From: Manduca sexta
Taxonomy: Eukaryota > Arthropoda > Insecta > Lepidoptera > Sphingidae
Reading direction: 5' to 3'
NCBI RefSeq assembly: GCF_014839805.1
Contig: NC_051135.1
Location: forward strand, 9,179,291 to 9,243,290
DNA length: 64,000 bases
A program made the position numbers and the translations under genes. The notes beneath the pieces are model-generated. The model saw nothing but the letters and a program-made list of their open reading frames with translations, had not been told where the DNA came from and ran no database searches. This document shows, piece after piece, positions 42,945 through 54,834 of this stretch (positions are counted from its first letter, which is position 1; each line of letters opens with the position of its first letter).

Positions 42945-45788
42945 TTAATGGTAGTTCACGTAGACATTGTGGAATTTTATTATATATTTTAACACACATA
43001 CTATGACAGCTCTTTTGATAAAGGGTCGTTCTACATTTTTCATTACTAGCTTTGTTGGGTCTCTTTGACTGAACAAACTATTGTCACCTATTTTCTTAAA
43101 CAACTGTGGATGTTTTTTGACAAATAGTCCAATTTCGAGGATATACAGACCGGTCAATGTAAGTGTTTTTGTTTTAATAAAAAGTGGTTTGCATGAATCT
43201 AAAGGTCCTACATTGCATATTGCTCTTATACATTTTTTTTGAGCCAGGAAAGCTTGAGATATTTGTGGTGAATTGCCCCACAACAATAGGCCATATCGCA
43301 AAACTGATCCTACATACCCGTGGTAAGCTGTTAGTGCTGTATGTTCCGAGGCTATCCTACGTATATTTCGCAACGCAAAGACGAATTTATTTATTCTGTT
43401 GCATACGGATAAAACGTGTGATTTCCAATTGCAATGCTCATCAACAGAAATCCCTAAAAACTTGATGTGGTCAGTTTGTTCTAATTGTTGGTCGTAGTAT
43501 TTTAAGGATAAACCCTTTGACGTCATTTTATAATTAGAGAATTGAATGAATTTAGTTTTAGTTAGATTTACATGTAGATCATTTAATTTCAACCATTCAA
43601 TTACATCAGATAGAGTTTTATTCGCTACAATTTCATGGTTGATGGTTTGTCGGTTTTTGTTAGGTATAATTATAGATATATCATCTGCAAATAGGATGCA
43701 TTGGTGATTTATATTATTGGGAAGATCATTAATATAAAGCAGGAAAAGAAGTGGTCCCATCACGCTTCCTTGCGGGACTCCCTTTGAATTTTCTTTGAGC
43801 GTTGACTTATAAGTAGTGGATATTAAATTTTTGTTAAGACGGTTTATTACCACATATTGGTGTCTGTTTGATAGGTAGGTTTTGATCCAGTTTAGAGCTG
43901 GCCCCCTAATACCATAGTGTTCACATTTACGAATGAGTATAGCGTGATTAACGAAGTCAAAGGCTTTCGACATATCTAAAAATAATACAGTCACAGGGAT
44001 CCCATTATCTATGTTTTCCGTAACCGTCTTCATCAGTGAAAAACCTGCCAGTGTAGTAGATTTATTCTTCTGAAAACCGTTTTGTTCTTCTTTAATTACT
44101 TTGAATTTGTTCAAAAAATTTAAAATACGTGCATGCATTGCCTTTTCGTATATTTTAGACAATGTAGGTATCAGAGTTATGGGTCTGTAATTAGCTATTT
44201 CTAACGCATTGTCTTTCTTATATATCGGTTTGACTATAGAAAGTTTTAACTCATAAGGAAATATTCCTTGACTAAATGAGAGATTTATCAAGTACGACAA
44301 AGGTAAAGATATATATTTTGAGCACATTTTTAGTACATTGGTCGATATGGAGTCATGTCCTACTGACTTTGTCCTTTTTAAAGATCCTATAATTTTTTCA
44401 ACTTCGGATGGGGTACAAGGGTATAAGAATAATGACTTTTGTATATTTTGTATGTTAGGTATATCATTACAGTGATTTTCTGTGGATGTCATTGTTACAT
44501 AATATTCGTTGAAGGCATTTGCTATATGAATAGGGTTAGTAATTATTTTATCTTTGTATGTAATGGACTCTATGGACTGGTAATATTTCATACTGTCTGC
44601 TTTGTTTTTAATTAAATCCCAAGAGGCCTTGCATTTATTTTTTGCCTTTTCTATATATTTATTATTCATATTTCTTTTTGCTTCGAGTATGCATTTTGAA
44701 AGTGATTTATTATACCGGAAATATGCTTGTTTATTTACGTCCGACCTATCTATATAATAGTTATATCTTAGTTTCCTTTTGGTCGTACATGAAACTCTGA
44801 GACCTTTAGTAATCCACCGTGGACCTGAGGGATTTGCATTAATTTTAACCTTTTTTGTGGGAAAACAAAGCTCATAGAATAAAATTAAAGTTTTGTAAAA
44901 CAAATTGAATGATATATTCGCGTCAGTTTCATTGTATACGTCGGACCATGTCAAATTAGCCACGGTTTCTATGAACTTTCGGAAATTTTCTTTACTGTAA
45001 TCCTTTTGCATTACATACCAGTATTGTAGTCTGTTTATCGGTTTTATGGTATCGAAAGTGATTGTTTGGCATGTATTGTGATCTGAGAGGTGCATATTGT
45101 AGGTATGACTAAGAGCATTTTTTATATTACTATAGATATGGTCTATGCAAGTATTATTGCGGGTAGGTTCGTTAATGTATGATAGTAAGTTGTGATTGAG
45201 AATTATATTATTTAAATTTAATGTCATTTTGGTAGCTTTTAAGGTGTCAATATTTAAGTCCCCTGCTATAATAATTTTCTTATTTCTAATTATTAATTTA
45301 TGAAGTAGTATATTAAGTTTTTCAAGAAAAAGTTTTGCGTTATAGTGTGGTATTCTATATAGACAAATAACAATGCAGTTCAGACTGGGAATTTCTATGC
45401 CACAAATTTCAAATATTTTTTCATGTGCTATATCTTGGCACATTGGAATATTTTTAAAATCCAATTTTCTACGGACTAGTATACAGACGCCTCCTCTTTT
45501 TTCGTTAGCTCGTGAGAAATAACTTCCTAGTTGGTAATTTTTTAGATATATATTTTGTTCATCTCCTAGTTTAACAAATGTTTCGGATAGGCATATGATG
45601 TCGATGGTATGTATTTTGGATAGATCGCTTAGACAAAGCTCTAACATATTTAATTTGTTAAGTAGGCCTGCTATGTTTTGGTGGATTAGTGTTATGTGGT
45701 GTTTTGTATCTGATATAACATTAGGTATCTGACTATCGAAAAAACCCTTCCTTGGTGTGTGTTTTGTTGTCGTATATTTGTGACGATA
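42945..45788 (-). CDS. LINE ORF2: endonuclease and reverse transcriptase
   Basis: The frame is open from 45788 (after TAA at 45789-45791) to its stop at 42945; the first ATG is at 45647, giving 900 residues. Before that Met the frame reads LIHQNIAGLLNKLN, the normal start of an APE endonuclease domain, so the true N-terminus is upstream. Counting from the Met: LSET (Glu22), GDLNID (129-134) and LSDHN (187-191) are endonuclease active-site blocks. Reverse transcriptase spans about 470-730 with YRPITLIPTLSKIYEKA, FLDMSKAFDFVNH, KGVPQGSVMGPLLF and catalytic FADD (653-656). No RNase H is seen. The C-terminus resembles CR1/Jockey-like ORF2 (RYGLLLWGNS ... QKKCIRAI). It makes the DNA nick and primes cDNA synthesis at the target. 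No frameshift or internal stop is visible, so it may be young. Confidence 0.9.
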   Translation of the reverse strand, partial: YRHKYTTTKHTPRKGFFDSQIPNVISDTKHHITLIHQNIAGLLNKLNMLELCLSDLSKIHTIDIICLSETFVKLGDEQNIYLKNYQLGSYFSRANEKRGGVCILVRRKLDFKNIPMCQDIAHEKIFEICGIEIPSLNCIVICLYRIPHYNAKLFLEKLNILLHKLIIRNKKIIIAGDLNIDTLKATKMTLNLNNIILNHNLLSYINEPTRNNTCIDHIYSNIKNALSHTYNMHLSDHNTCQTITFDTIKPINRLQYWYVMQKDYSKENFRKFIETVANLTWSDVYNETDANISFNLFYKTLILFYELCFPTKKVKINANPSGPRWITKGLRVSCTTKRKLRYNYYIDRSDVNKQAYFRYNKSLSKCILEAKRNMNNKYIEKAKNKCKASWDLIKNKADSMKYYQSIESITYKDKIITNPIHIANAFNEYYVTMTSTENHCNDIPNIQNIQKSLFLYPCTPSEVEKIIGSLKRTKSVGHDSISTNVLKMCSKYISLPLSYLINLSFSQGIFPYELKLSIVKPIYKKDNALEIANYRPITLIPTLSKIYEKAMHARILNFLNKFKVIKEEQNGFQKNKSTTLAGFSLMKTVTENIDNGIPVTVLFLDMSKAFDFVNHAILIRKCEHYGIRGPALNWIKTYLSNRHQYVVINRLNKNLISTTYKSTLKENSKGVPQGSVMGPLLFLLYINDLPNNINHQCILFADDISIIIPNKNRQTINHEIVANKTLSDVIEWLKLNDLHVNLTKTKFIQFSNYKMTSKGLSLKYYDQQLEQTDHIKFLGISVDEHCNWKSHVLSVCNRINKFVFALRNIRRIASEHTALTAYHGYVGSVLRYGLLLWGNSPQISQAFLAQKKCIRAICNVGPLDSCKPLFIKTKTLTLTGLYILEIGLFVKKHPQLFKKIGDNSLFSQRDPTKLVMKNVERPFIKRAVIVCVLKYIIKFHNVYVNYH

Positions 45789-45824
45789 TTATAGGAAAAT
45801 AATAAGGGATGGTACCTTTGAAGG

Positions 45825-46118
45825 TAGCCTAGTTGGTAGTGGAACTGACTGTTGCGATGAAAGACTGCAGGTTCAAAACCCGAGACCACCTCTGACTTCT
45901 AAATGTGGATATTCTTTATGAATTATCGCTTGCTTTAACGGTGAAAGAAAGCATTGCGGAGAAACCTGCATATCTGAGTAGTTCTCTATAAAAATTCTGA
46001 GGGTATGTGAAGTCTGCCACTCTGCACTAGGCCAGCGTGATATATTAAGGCCTAATCTCAGTAGTAGAGGAGGCCCGTGCCTAGCTGTGGACCGGTATAT
46101 AATACAAGACTGATATTA
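45825..46118 (+). repeat. tRNA-derived SINE, family A, diverged
   Basis: GGTAGCCTAGTTGGTAGTGG (A box), GCAGGTTCAAAACCC (B box), TATCGCTTGCTTTAACGG and GCACTAGGCCAGCGTG. It lies just beyond the 5' side of the LINE. Confidence 0.8.
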
Positions 46119-47102
46119 TATTTGTAAATAGTGAGGTACAAAACAACATTTACATTATTGATTACAAATATGTTTTTGAATATTTAATTATGCTAATAAG
46201 TAATAAGAGAGTTCGTTGTTCATAAAACCCGATTCCTACCGGCTTCCCTTTAAAGTTTATTTGTTTGTCTTAGTGTTTGTTTTCTGTTAAATTAGTTGCG
46301 ATATGTTAACTAAGACAATTTTATTTCCCCTCGGGTTGCCTTTTGAAATGTTTTTACCTTCGCCACTATTATTCATCACACTCGCAGAACCTCAAGCATT
46401 TTAGCAAAAATACTCCTTTCATTTGTACTCTTGTGTGTAATGTACTTTTCCTCTGTGCTAATAAACTCTTTACGATTGGACTTTACCTCTATTAATTTCT
46501 ACCCACTACACAGACTGACACTACCTACCCTCACCATAGGTACTTGGGTTTCTAGAAGAATCTGTTTAAAGTTTTGAATATCGCATTGACATATTATATT
46601 TGATTGGAAGTCTTAAATTCAGTCAACAAGCAACAGTTTGTGAAGATTTTTCTATGATATGCCGAGGCTTAGATTTCCCAGAAGCAGTTGTCAAGGCGAG
46701 TCAAAATTAAACGCAATCGTTTCTGTAACTTGCTCGGCAAAAGTATTGCGTTGCCTCATATTATTGTAATAATTAGGCAAGAAGGGTTCGTGTATTACGA
46801 ACACGACGACAAAACTTTTCAAATGAAAAATACATTAATATCAAAGTCATTACAATGGTTATTAATATAAGACCAATATCAGTATTAATAATCTCATTAA
46901 TTTTAATGTAAACCAACGATTGATTGAAATAAATGGTAATGAAAATTGTGTCCATTGAAATGATTTTGGATAAATACCTTTACTTTCTAATATAAAGGAG
47001 GCTATCAGCTTTTATTGAACTAAATGTTGAGACGAGGAATTTCTAGTGATACGTTTGCGTTTATATAATGAAATACTACAATATTATAGATTAAATAATG
47101 GC
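46119..47102. other. Unassigned AT-rich spacer
   Basis: Opposite-strand frames at 46688-46955 have no motifs. Nothing recognised. Confidence 0.4.
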
Positions 47103-47374
47103 TAACCCCGTTATTTGTAGACGTTATTTATATAACGACGGAGCATTGCTATAACAAGTCTGTTTCTCAGCTTTGTTTATCTGACAGCTTGCTGTTTGTT
47201 CGGCTTTTTTCATCTGACGGCCAAGATTCAAGTTGTATCTCAATATTTGCCAATCACATCGGCCCTATGTCTACGCACTGCGAAGGCTGCCATGCTGTCA
47301 TCACTGAGAACCAGACTTGTTATCACAGCAATGCTCCGTCCTTAGATAAATAACGTCTATGAATAAGGGGGTAA
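47103..47374. mobile_element. MITE with ~60-bp terminal inverted repeats
   Basis: The left arm (AACCCCGTTATTTGTAGACG, ACGACGGAGCATTGCT, AACAAGTCTG) and the inverted right arm (CCCCCTTATTCATAGACG, AGGACGGAGCATTGCTG, AACAAGTCTGG) match over about 60 bp with few changes. Total about 272 bp, non-coding. A solo arm occurs at 3719-3778. Confidence 0.75.
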
Positions 47375-47430
47375 GTTTTTAGCAGTGGTCACTTTCCTTA
47401 TGTAACGGGCATCCTATATGATGTGTTGGT

Positions 47431-47490
47431 CGCCTTGGGAACCGAACCCCTCAATTCAGACAATATACCTAACCACTAGACTAAGGAGGC
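47431..47490 (-). repeat. tRNA-like sequence (Asp/Glu type), SINE head or pseudo-tRNA
   Basis: The minus strand reads GCCTCCTTAGTCTAGTGGTT (A box) and GGGGTTCGGTTCCCAAGGCG (T arm, B box), resembling tRNA-Asp/Glu. The anticodon arm pairs poorly and the acceptor stem is imperfect, so a functional tRNA is unlikely. About 60 bp of body-like sequence follow before the MITE. Confidence 0.55.
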
Positions 47491-48411
47491 GATAAGTTGG
47501 TGTAGCTGTTGTATGTATTTTCTAGATAATTCATTCACATTCCCTCATTTGAGAGTGAAGTCCATTTATAATCCAAAATTAAAATTGTAATTCATCTTCA
47601 GGCATGTTAGTGCTTGTTTATGGATAGTTTTTAAAAATAATATAAATAACTGTATGTTACTATTCTGATGTAGATTGATTGGTCTGAAGGAGTGGTTATA
47701 CGGTTCATTTTACAATATGTTTTAATTACATTCGATTCCGATTTTAAAATATTCAGTGACTATTTCTGCAAATCTAAGTTTTTTTTTTTTATTTATTTCA
47801 TAAGCTAGAAACAAGCAAGTATACCTGATGTAAAGTAATCTCTATGTGTATATTTATACTATGTTATATACATGTATGTGTAAATAAAAGTAATAGTGAT
47901 TACAGAAGGATAAAATCAAATAATTTTAATACCAAGACTATTAAACATTTTTTTTCAAATCAAAATATTAAACAATAACAAATTTGGTGCTACGGATTTT
48001 GCGAAACAGTACGCGGCAGAGACGCTTACGGGTCGAGCTCTGTCGATGCAACGCTGCTGACGATATTTTTTTTAGAACCTGACTTATCTTTGTTAGCTCG
48101 ACAAGGCTCAGCTTAAACAAACACACCGGAATTTTGAGTGAGCGCTTTAGGCACTCGCAACCATGGTGAGAGCAACCCTATAACGAGTTATGAACCTCGA
48201 CTCAGGATGAGGCATCAACGATTAGGGCTCCCGATGACAGCATGCAATCCTTTTATAAGCCGAGATAAACAATTTTTACATTAGACTACTGCCGCACTTG
48301 CAAACATTAGTAAAGACTTTAATTTCTTCGTTTAAAAACACTACAAAGACTACACCTAATCAATAATAAAAAATTGAGCCATGACAAATTCGGGAATAAG
48401 ACTTACTTAAA
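47491..48411. other. Unassigned spacer
   Basis: No gene seen. Bases 47990-48260 are somewhat less AT-rich, without a recognisable frame. Confidence 0.35.
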
Positions 48412-48635
48412 AAGACTGCCTTGATGGCGTATTTGTATTATGTTGCGACTGCAGTGCTGACATCTCAGGTTCGATCTCCGGATCTGACAAAATGATACTG
48501 GGTTTCTCTACTCAGTATCAGCCGAGAATACGGAATTTATGCCGTCATAATATCATGGTACAGAATACGCATGGCGAAAAGTGGACGCACCGGTTACGGC
48601 TCTGCCTACCTCTCTGGCGATAAAAGGCGTGTTAT
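48412..48635 (+). repeat. tRNA-derived SINE, family B, with internal deletion
   Basis: GACTGCCTTGATGGCGTATT, GGTTCGATCTCCGGATC (B box), CTCAGTATCAGCC, then a jump to the ATATCATGGTACAGAATACG and GGCGAAAAGTGGACGC blocks. Confidence 0.7.
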
Positions 48636-48876
48636 AATAGAACAACAGCTCTTCAAACATTAATTGGATTAAACAGCTCACTGATGCTGATGACGAATAA
48701 TAACATGAAATGGGTTACCGGCACAAATCAATGATGAACATATAACACTGACCGTCGCATTTGCACTAGGAACCTAATGTAATTCAACCACAAGGTGTCG
48801 ATGCTAATGTAGATTAGGGTTGCTATACTGGTACACCAGGAAATATTGCGGGTTGCAGCGTTGTATCGTATCATAT

Positions 48877-49176
48877 GTGTGGAACGGACTGCCGAGACGA
48901 ATGTCCGCAGGTTCAAATCCCAAAGGCAAACACCTCTGACTTTTTTAAAATTATGTGTATACTTTGTGAATTATCGCTTGCTCTAACGGTGAAGGAAAAC
49001 ATCGTGAGGAAACCTCCATATCAAAGAAGTTCTCTATAGGAATTTCGAGGGTGTGTGAAGTCTACCAATCCGCTCTAGGCCAGCGTGGTGGATTAAGGCC
49101 TAATCCCTTTCAGTAGTAGAGGAGGCCCGTGCCCAACAGTAGGACAGTATATAATAGAGGGCTGATATTATTATAT
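48877..49176 (+). repeat. tRNA-derived SINE, family A, 5'-truncated, with 9-bp target duplication
   Basis: Begins GTGTGGAACGGACTGCCG, so the first ~20 bp including the A box are missing. It ends GAGGGCTGATATTATTATAT. GTATCATAT flanks it at 48868-48876 and 49177-49185. Confidence 0.75.
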
Positions 49177-49185
49177 GTATCATAT

Positions 49186-49796
49186 ATCCGGATAGATCAG
49201 TTGTTCCAGTTTGATATTAAAAAATAAAGTTAGTAGGTACATAATATTATGTATAATACACCATTATCTAGGGTTGTCATATACGTCTCGGACACGAGAA
49301 ACTGTTTTGACCAGACACTAGTAACAATTTCAACACAATCCCAGATAATTACATTTAACACCCACAGAGACATTAAAAAATAATCCATGGTTCCATGAGT
49401 TGACAGCCCTAACGTAGATACAAAGCCGCATACATTTCCATAGAATCAATTCTCACCCTCGGAATCAACAAATCCATACATTACAGACATTTCAATAACA
49501 CCCCGATCTATATACGTTGGTTTTGCGCAGGGGTTCTTGAAGGGATCCTCAATATTTTACTATTTTATGGTTGACGTTTCAAGAACATTGTTACTTTATG
49601 GAATTGTAATGTAAATTCATGTATGTTTCACTAGTAAAAAAGCATGTGGAAGCGATATTAAACATATCTACAGTCAATTTTAACTAAACTGCGAATTCGC
49701 TATCTTAGCTGAGATGGCACTGCCTTGGGGAAAACGGAATAGTTTTACTATTTCTTTATCATTATCATCAGCCACATCAAGTCCACTATCCAACAT
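49186..49796. other. Unassigned spacer
   Basis: Nothing recognised. Confidence 0.35.
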
Positions 49797-49962
49797 TGTA
49801 GCCAGTGTAACTACTGGACGTAATAAGACATAGCATCTTATGTCTCAGGATGGGGAGCTTTAATGAATACTTTGTAATTCAAGGTGTTAGATGATGTTTC
49901 TACTGCTTATGAGCGGTCATATCGCGTACCACCAGGCGAACGGCAAGCTCGTCTCAGCATTC
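49797..49962 (+). repeat. Repeat family F
   Basis: TAGCATCTTATGTCTCAGGA, TTGTAATTCAAGGTGTTAG and CCAGGCGAACGGCAAGCTCG, the same order as at 12948. Confidence 0.65.
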
Positions 49963-51711
49963 AAACCAATAAAAAAAGAAACTATATAGGCTTTCTTCAA
50001 AAACTTAAATTTAAATATTTTATCTATTAAGCACTACATCCTTAATTTTGTTCTTAAATACTCATTGCATTACATTCTGCGTGACAGTAATCACTCAACG
50101 TGTGAACCGGCTTATCGTGGCTTATAAAATTTATCTCGAACTTAAATACCTTTTTAAAATCTCTCAACGCTATTAAAAACTCAATTACGGCGTATCTCGA
50201 GTTGCGGCTTGTTTCTGAAGCGATATATAGACCCTCTCCCCAACCCCAGGGGCCATTGAGTGCCTCCCACATAATATTCAATAATGAAACCAAATCCTGC
50301 GATAATTATATAGAATTCGCAAAATTTTCTTTAAGGATGCAAAGAATCAATATAAGTACATAACTACCTTAAGAAATATGTACATTTTGCTCAAGACTTT
50401 TAAATATTTCAGGCTTATGATCAATTGAAAAAATGTCTCAATTTAATGCGATGCTTTGCATTATGGTCTAGTCGTAGATCCCTAATGCATCGTATATCAG
50501 GGGAATAATATTTGAATCGATGAGCCTCACTGCACGCTATTATATGTATATAGACTTCTCTACTCTAATATAAGCTGACAGCTCTAGATCACTTTAGTGT
50601 ACCTGATTAATGAACACTTATTTTTTAGAATCGTAAAACATCACCCACTCTGTAAGGGGATAAAACCTTGTTTTTACCAAGACACCGATCCAAACGATAA
50701 CATTCACATAAAACAATTGTTATCACTCAACTGGTATCTATCGGATCGTCCCGTTCAAAAACTTCGCGTCCATTCCGCTAAGACCATAAGCCTTATCAGC
50801 CTTTTGGGCAGCTGTTAGCGGCCTATCAATTGCCTTGCCACCCTCTATAAATTGCTGTTCAGATAAAATACCAGCCGTTCAATCACTGCCCTTAACATAT
50901 AGTTGTTGCTATATGGATAGTTCTTTTAATGTTTTTAACTGTTTCGATACTTAATTTAAGTTTATATTAATAGAGAGCAGAAAATAGTCACACATTACAA
51001 AGTAAAGAATGAAATTACACATGTACTGCATTAATAAAAATATAACCAATCACTGTTCAAAGTTTAACAGAAAAATGTTACAAAGAAGCAACAAACAATT
51101 ATGTCACAATTATGAGAAAATCTCAAAGTGTATTATTAAACGTATTAAAGCTATTTTATTATGTTATAAGGAATACCAACATCATTATAACATTCCAGAA
51201 CAACAAAATAATAAGGAACATCTAAGACGTGTGTTACTAATAAATATACACAGCATTTGTTAATGCAAGTTTTGTTAATTGATATTTTTATAGCAGCCAA
51301 AGGGAATATATTGTGAAAATTTGATTGAAAGCGATCGTCACCGCAAACGAGAACCGACAACACCAGATCGATTGAATTGTCTATTTAATTTGAAGATTTT
51401 AGACCATTCGCCAATGTTACTAACTGGATTCAATTGTTTGGTATCTATTTTTAAATTTCAGTACTGTTTTCTATTACAGTGATAAGTTGCATCCAAGTTC
51501 CAATACATTACAGTTCGTAGCGGCATAGACATGTCTCTTGTTTATGAAAGAAGGTTCTACCGATGTCAATTTTACCTACCACACTGCAGTCTCAAGGACT
51601 TGTGGATGTAGTTAGCATTATAGGGCACGAATTAGGCGATTCCTCTAAACGACATTGCTGCCACTCTTTGTAAATTAAAGTTGTATCCTTACCTGTTTTG
51701 TTATGCTTTGA
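49963..51711. other. Unassigned AT-rich DNA
   Basis: Frames at 50054, 50597 and 51009 lack motifs and have AT-biased composition. No named repeat. Confidence 0.4.
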
Positions 51712-51870
51712 ATGACGAGACGAGCTTGCCGTTCGCCTGGTGGTAAGTGACACGACTGCCCATAAGCAGTAGACACACCATCCAACACCTTGAATTACAA
51801 AGTATTGTTTGGTATTCCACTGCGCTCGTCATCCTGAGACATGAGATGTTAAGTTTAATAGTAGCAGTTA
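51712..51870 (-). repeat. Repeat family F, inverted
   Basis: GACGAGCTTGCCGTTCGCC, CACCTTGAATTACAAAGTA, CCACTGCGCTCGTCATCC and TGAGACATGAGATGTTAAG. Confidence 0.65.
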
Positions 51871-52706
51871 CGTCATTTAGTCCACAACTAGTGGATTAAA
51901 AGCCACAAAATCTGGACAATAAGACGCACAAATTGAAATATCGGATCGCACGTATCAAGGAGCTCTGTGGGGCAATAATCGGCGGTTTACGCGCTTTTTA
52001 CGGCACACCCTTATCTTGAGTTATGGAAGCCGCTATTTGCATTGCAAATGTTTTATATCATCGTTACAATTTATTGGCCGCGTATGGTTTCGGATTTTGG
52101 TGTGCCTTTATCGATAAAAAGACACTTCCCACGAGTATCGATGCAGCGTATTAACGTTTCTGGTATTTACAATTAGGGAATACCCAGTTTCTTTCTAGTA
52201 ATGTAAAAAATTATTGTATAAGTTTCAGAGGCTACTCCAAAATCTTATTTACAAACTTCCCAACAAACTTAAATTTTTTTTTTCATCAGCAGAGGCGCAT
52301 TTTCACAAAAAATCATCAATTTAGTAACTACTGCTTTGAATTGGCGAGGTATGAACTTTGAACTTTGAAATCTATCTGCTGCTAAAAAAAATTACAATAA
52401 GAAGATACTACTTATATCCCTGACTAAACTGAGCGGAACGGAAACGAACTAAACCAAAGAGTTGCCAGCAAAAGGTAGCTGAAAAATAACCAATTTGTAA
52501 ATGAAGCTGTCCACCGCACAAAAGGGCTAAAACTCCACCGATTGCGAATCTAAATCGATCCGCACATGCACCGCTCAAATGTTTGCCGCTCGTTTTACTG
52601 ACGATTACAGTGTTGACGCGAACTGCCTCGCGATTTGAGCAGATTAATTCGGATTCTATCGTGTGGAAATTTTAGGTGTGTCATATTTAAAATTTGTTTG
52701 GAGTAT
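51871..52706. other. Unassigned spacer
   Basis: Bases 52500-52660 are less AT-rich with no frame; nothing named. Confidence 0.35.
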
Positions 52707-52848
52707 GAATTTTGAGCTCGATATGGCGATAGGCTCGCCCGCTATCACATCAGGGGACGGAACACACTTGGCGAAGAGTGGATGCTCTTGTTGCACCTCT
52801 GCATGCCCCTTCGGGGATAAATGCGTGATGGTGTGTGTGTGTTTTGTA
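52707..52848 (+). repeat. tRNA-derived SINE, family B, 5'-truncated
   Basis: Starts within the body (GATATGGCGATAGGCTCGCC) and ends CTTCGGGGATAAATGCGTGA plus a (GT)n tail. The tRNA head is missing. Confidence 0.75.
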
Positions 52849-54658
52849 ATATAAGTGATATTTTGATAAGATTTGTTTGCCAGGTGTAGTTTTTTTTATA
52901 ACTGAAGATGTTACTAGAAACCTATATGTGCCTTACTGTTACCAGAATCTACGTGATATTTAGGGTTTTACTCTTTCTGGAACGTCAAAATGATTTACCT
53001 ACATTTAAGTATGTATTACATGTGATGTTAAATTCAGAGTCGCCGAGTATGTTTTATCAAAACCAGCTACTGTCCAGGGTTTTTTATATTCAAGTACTTT
53101 CCTTTTGAGGAGTAAATGTCCCAAAGCCAATTTTAGCAAATCTAACTCATATTTTGTTCTTATTTACATAATATCTATATGAGTATTAGGGCGCCTTAAA
53201 ATTAGTCTCGCAGCTGTAGCCTGACCGTTGCGTAGCTGTAAATCCATAAGAATTGCCACAACAAAACGACGCTAAAGTAAAAGACATAAGAACGCTAAGC
53301 GCCGCGCGGCTTCAACGCGACTAATTTGAACGAGCCCTTAAGCTTACTTATTGTACATAATAAAATTTTAAGCCATCAAAAAAACATTTCCTTGTATTCC
53401 ATTATTTGGTAAGTAGGCTGTCAATCTATAGATATGAAAGTTATCTTTCTTAACCAAAACGTCCACATAATACTCAAGTCACCCGAAGCCCTTTATAAAT
53501 CATGAGAGGTTCTTTCATACGTATTTGTCAACATTTATCCGTGACTCCTGAATGATGGCCACTCATTAATGGAGACTCCATCTCGAGGCCATTGGGGGCA
53601 GCCGTCCTCAGCCTATTTGTCGTCGACGTTCGGTGATAAATGGGTACCCAGAATTAACCAGAAACATCAGACTGTGTGTGTGAATGTAGCGGAGGATATG
53701 TTGGGAGGGAGCGACGCGTTTTAATACCAATTTTATTAATAGGAAGTATTTTTTGTACTTTCGATCATTTGGTTTGTAAAACTCGTGTACCTAGTTTGTG
53801 GGCTGAAGTTTTTTCGGTTAAACTACTACTATGAGAATTCAAAATACGTCTTTTTTAGAAACTTATAATGCCTTTGTTAGGTCTTCACATACCGCCCCCA
53901 AATACCACTCATACTATTATACCTATGTATCATAAAAAGTAGGTAGGTATAGACGTTTTTAGATTGTCTTTCATAATTTAGGTAGGTACATGATTTTGCG
54001 ATGTCTTGTAAATGCAAAAATAACTGAGTTTTATACTTTTTTAGCTTAAAAGAGTGTGTTAGAGATATCTTTGCTGAATTCGAATACAAATATCAACACA
54101 GTGACGGCAGCCGCTTGATATTCGAGTGACTAAAATCAAAAATGGCCGCCGCAGTCCCGCTTTCGGCAAACACCGAGCCTCTGTAACGGTCGCGGTCCGG
54201 AAACGTGTCCGTATATTTTCGTCCACACGCGAAAATATTTACCATTACGGAGTTGATGTCTCATGAAATTCTCGCCTCTCGTGCACGGATTTTACGGCCA
54301 AATTCCCGTGTACACGCTGATCAGCAAATATCACATAGCCATTATGAATGGTTATTGATGCGTTTTTTTATCGACTTCATGTATATAATTTATCTATTAG
54401 AATATGCTGAGAGGCTTTTAACGTTAATTCCTGGTGGATAAGTACTTTACAAATGTTTATACGCTTAGATGACTTTTTTAAAACAATTAAATGACGAGAC
54501 GATGCACGGATAATATTCACGATATTCCGTTTAATAAAAACAATCTTATAAGAGTATTTGTCAAAATAAATAGAGCTAACGAAATAGTTTTACATAATAT
54601 TATTTTTATATTATTTAAAAAATTTATATATTTGATGGAACAGATATACTAAAACTTG
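52849..54658. other. Unassigned DNA
   Basis: Bases 54100-54310 are less AT-rich (ATGGCCGCCGCAGTCCCGC, GGTCGCGGTCCGGAAACG), and a frame at 54205-54441 crosses it. I do not recognise a protein, so I leave it as a possible regulatory or exon-like island. Confidence 0.35.
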
Positions 54659-54714
54659 AACAAAATGGGCAGGTGCGACAAAAACATATTTTTGTCGCAC
54701 CTGCCCATTTTGTT
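54659..54714. repeat. Perfect palindrome, 26-bp arms, 4-nt loop
   Basis: Arm 54659-54684 (core GGGCAGGTGCGAC) is followed by CATA and its exact reverse complement at 54689-54714. It is more GC-rich than its AT-rich surroundings. Confidence 0.95.
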
Positions 54715-54834
54715 TACATTCATTACGCATATTTTGAGAAATACTCATATCACAGATCTTCGAATGAGTTACACAAAGCTTACCCTTCATTACATAGGGG
54801 ATTAAGAACCTATACTATCTTAATTTATAGAGAA

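Larger units (their letters stand above)
42536..45800 (-). mobile_element. Non-LTR retrotransposon, APE type (Jockey/CR1/L2-like), ORF2 intact
   Basis: The element lies on the minus strand. Its ORF2 is followed by a ~400-bp 3' UTR that ends with GCAAATAAAGGATTTTAC and then about three ATTTACT units (42536-42561). A short tandem tail in place of poly-A is typical of CR1/L2-like LINEs. No gag-like ORF1 is present, and the 5' side stops close to a SINE at 45825, so it is 5'-truncated or flanked by later insertions. No clear target duplication was found. Confidence 0.8.

Noticed and set aside
50054..50293. Trp/Gly-rich minus-strand frame as a possible Rab18 3' exon
   Set aside because: It lacks any Rab-like sequence; the real last exon is at 57175-57291 and joins in phase.
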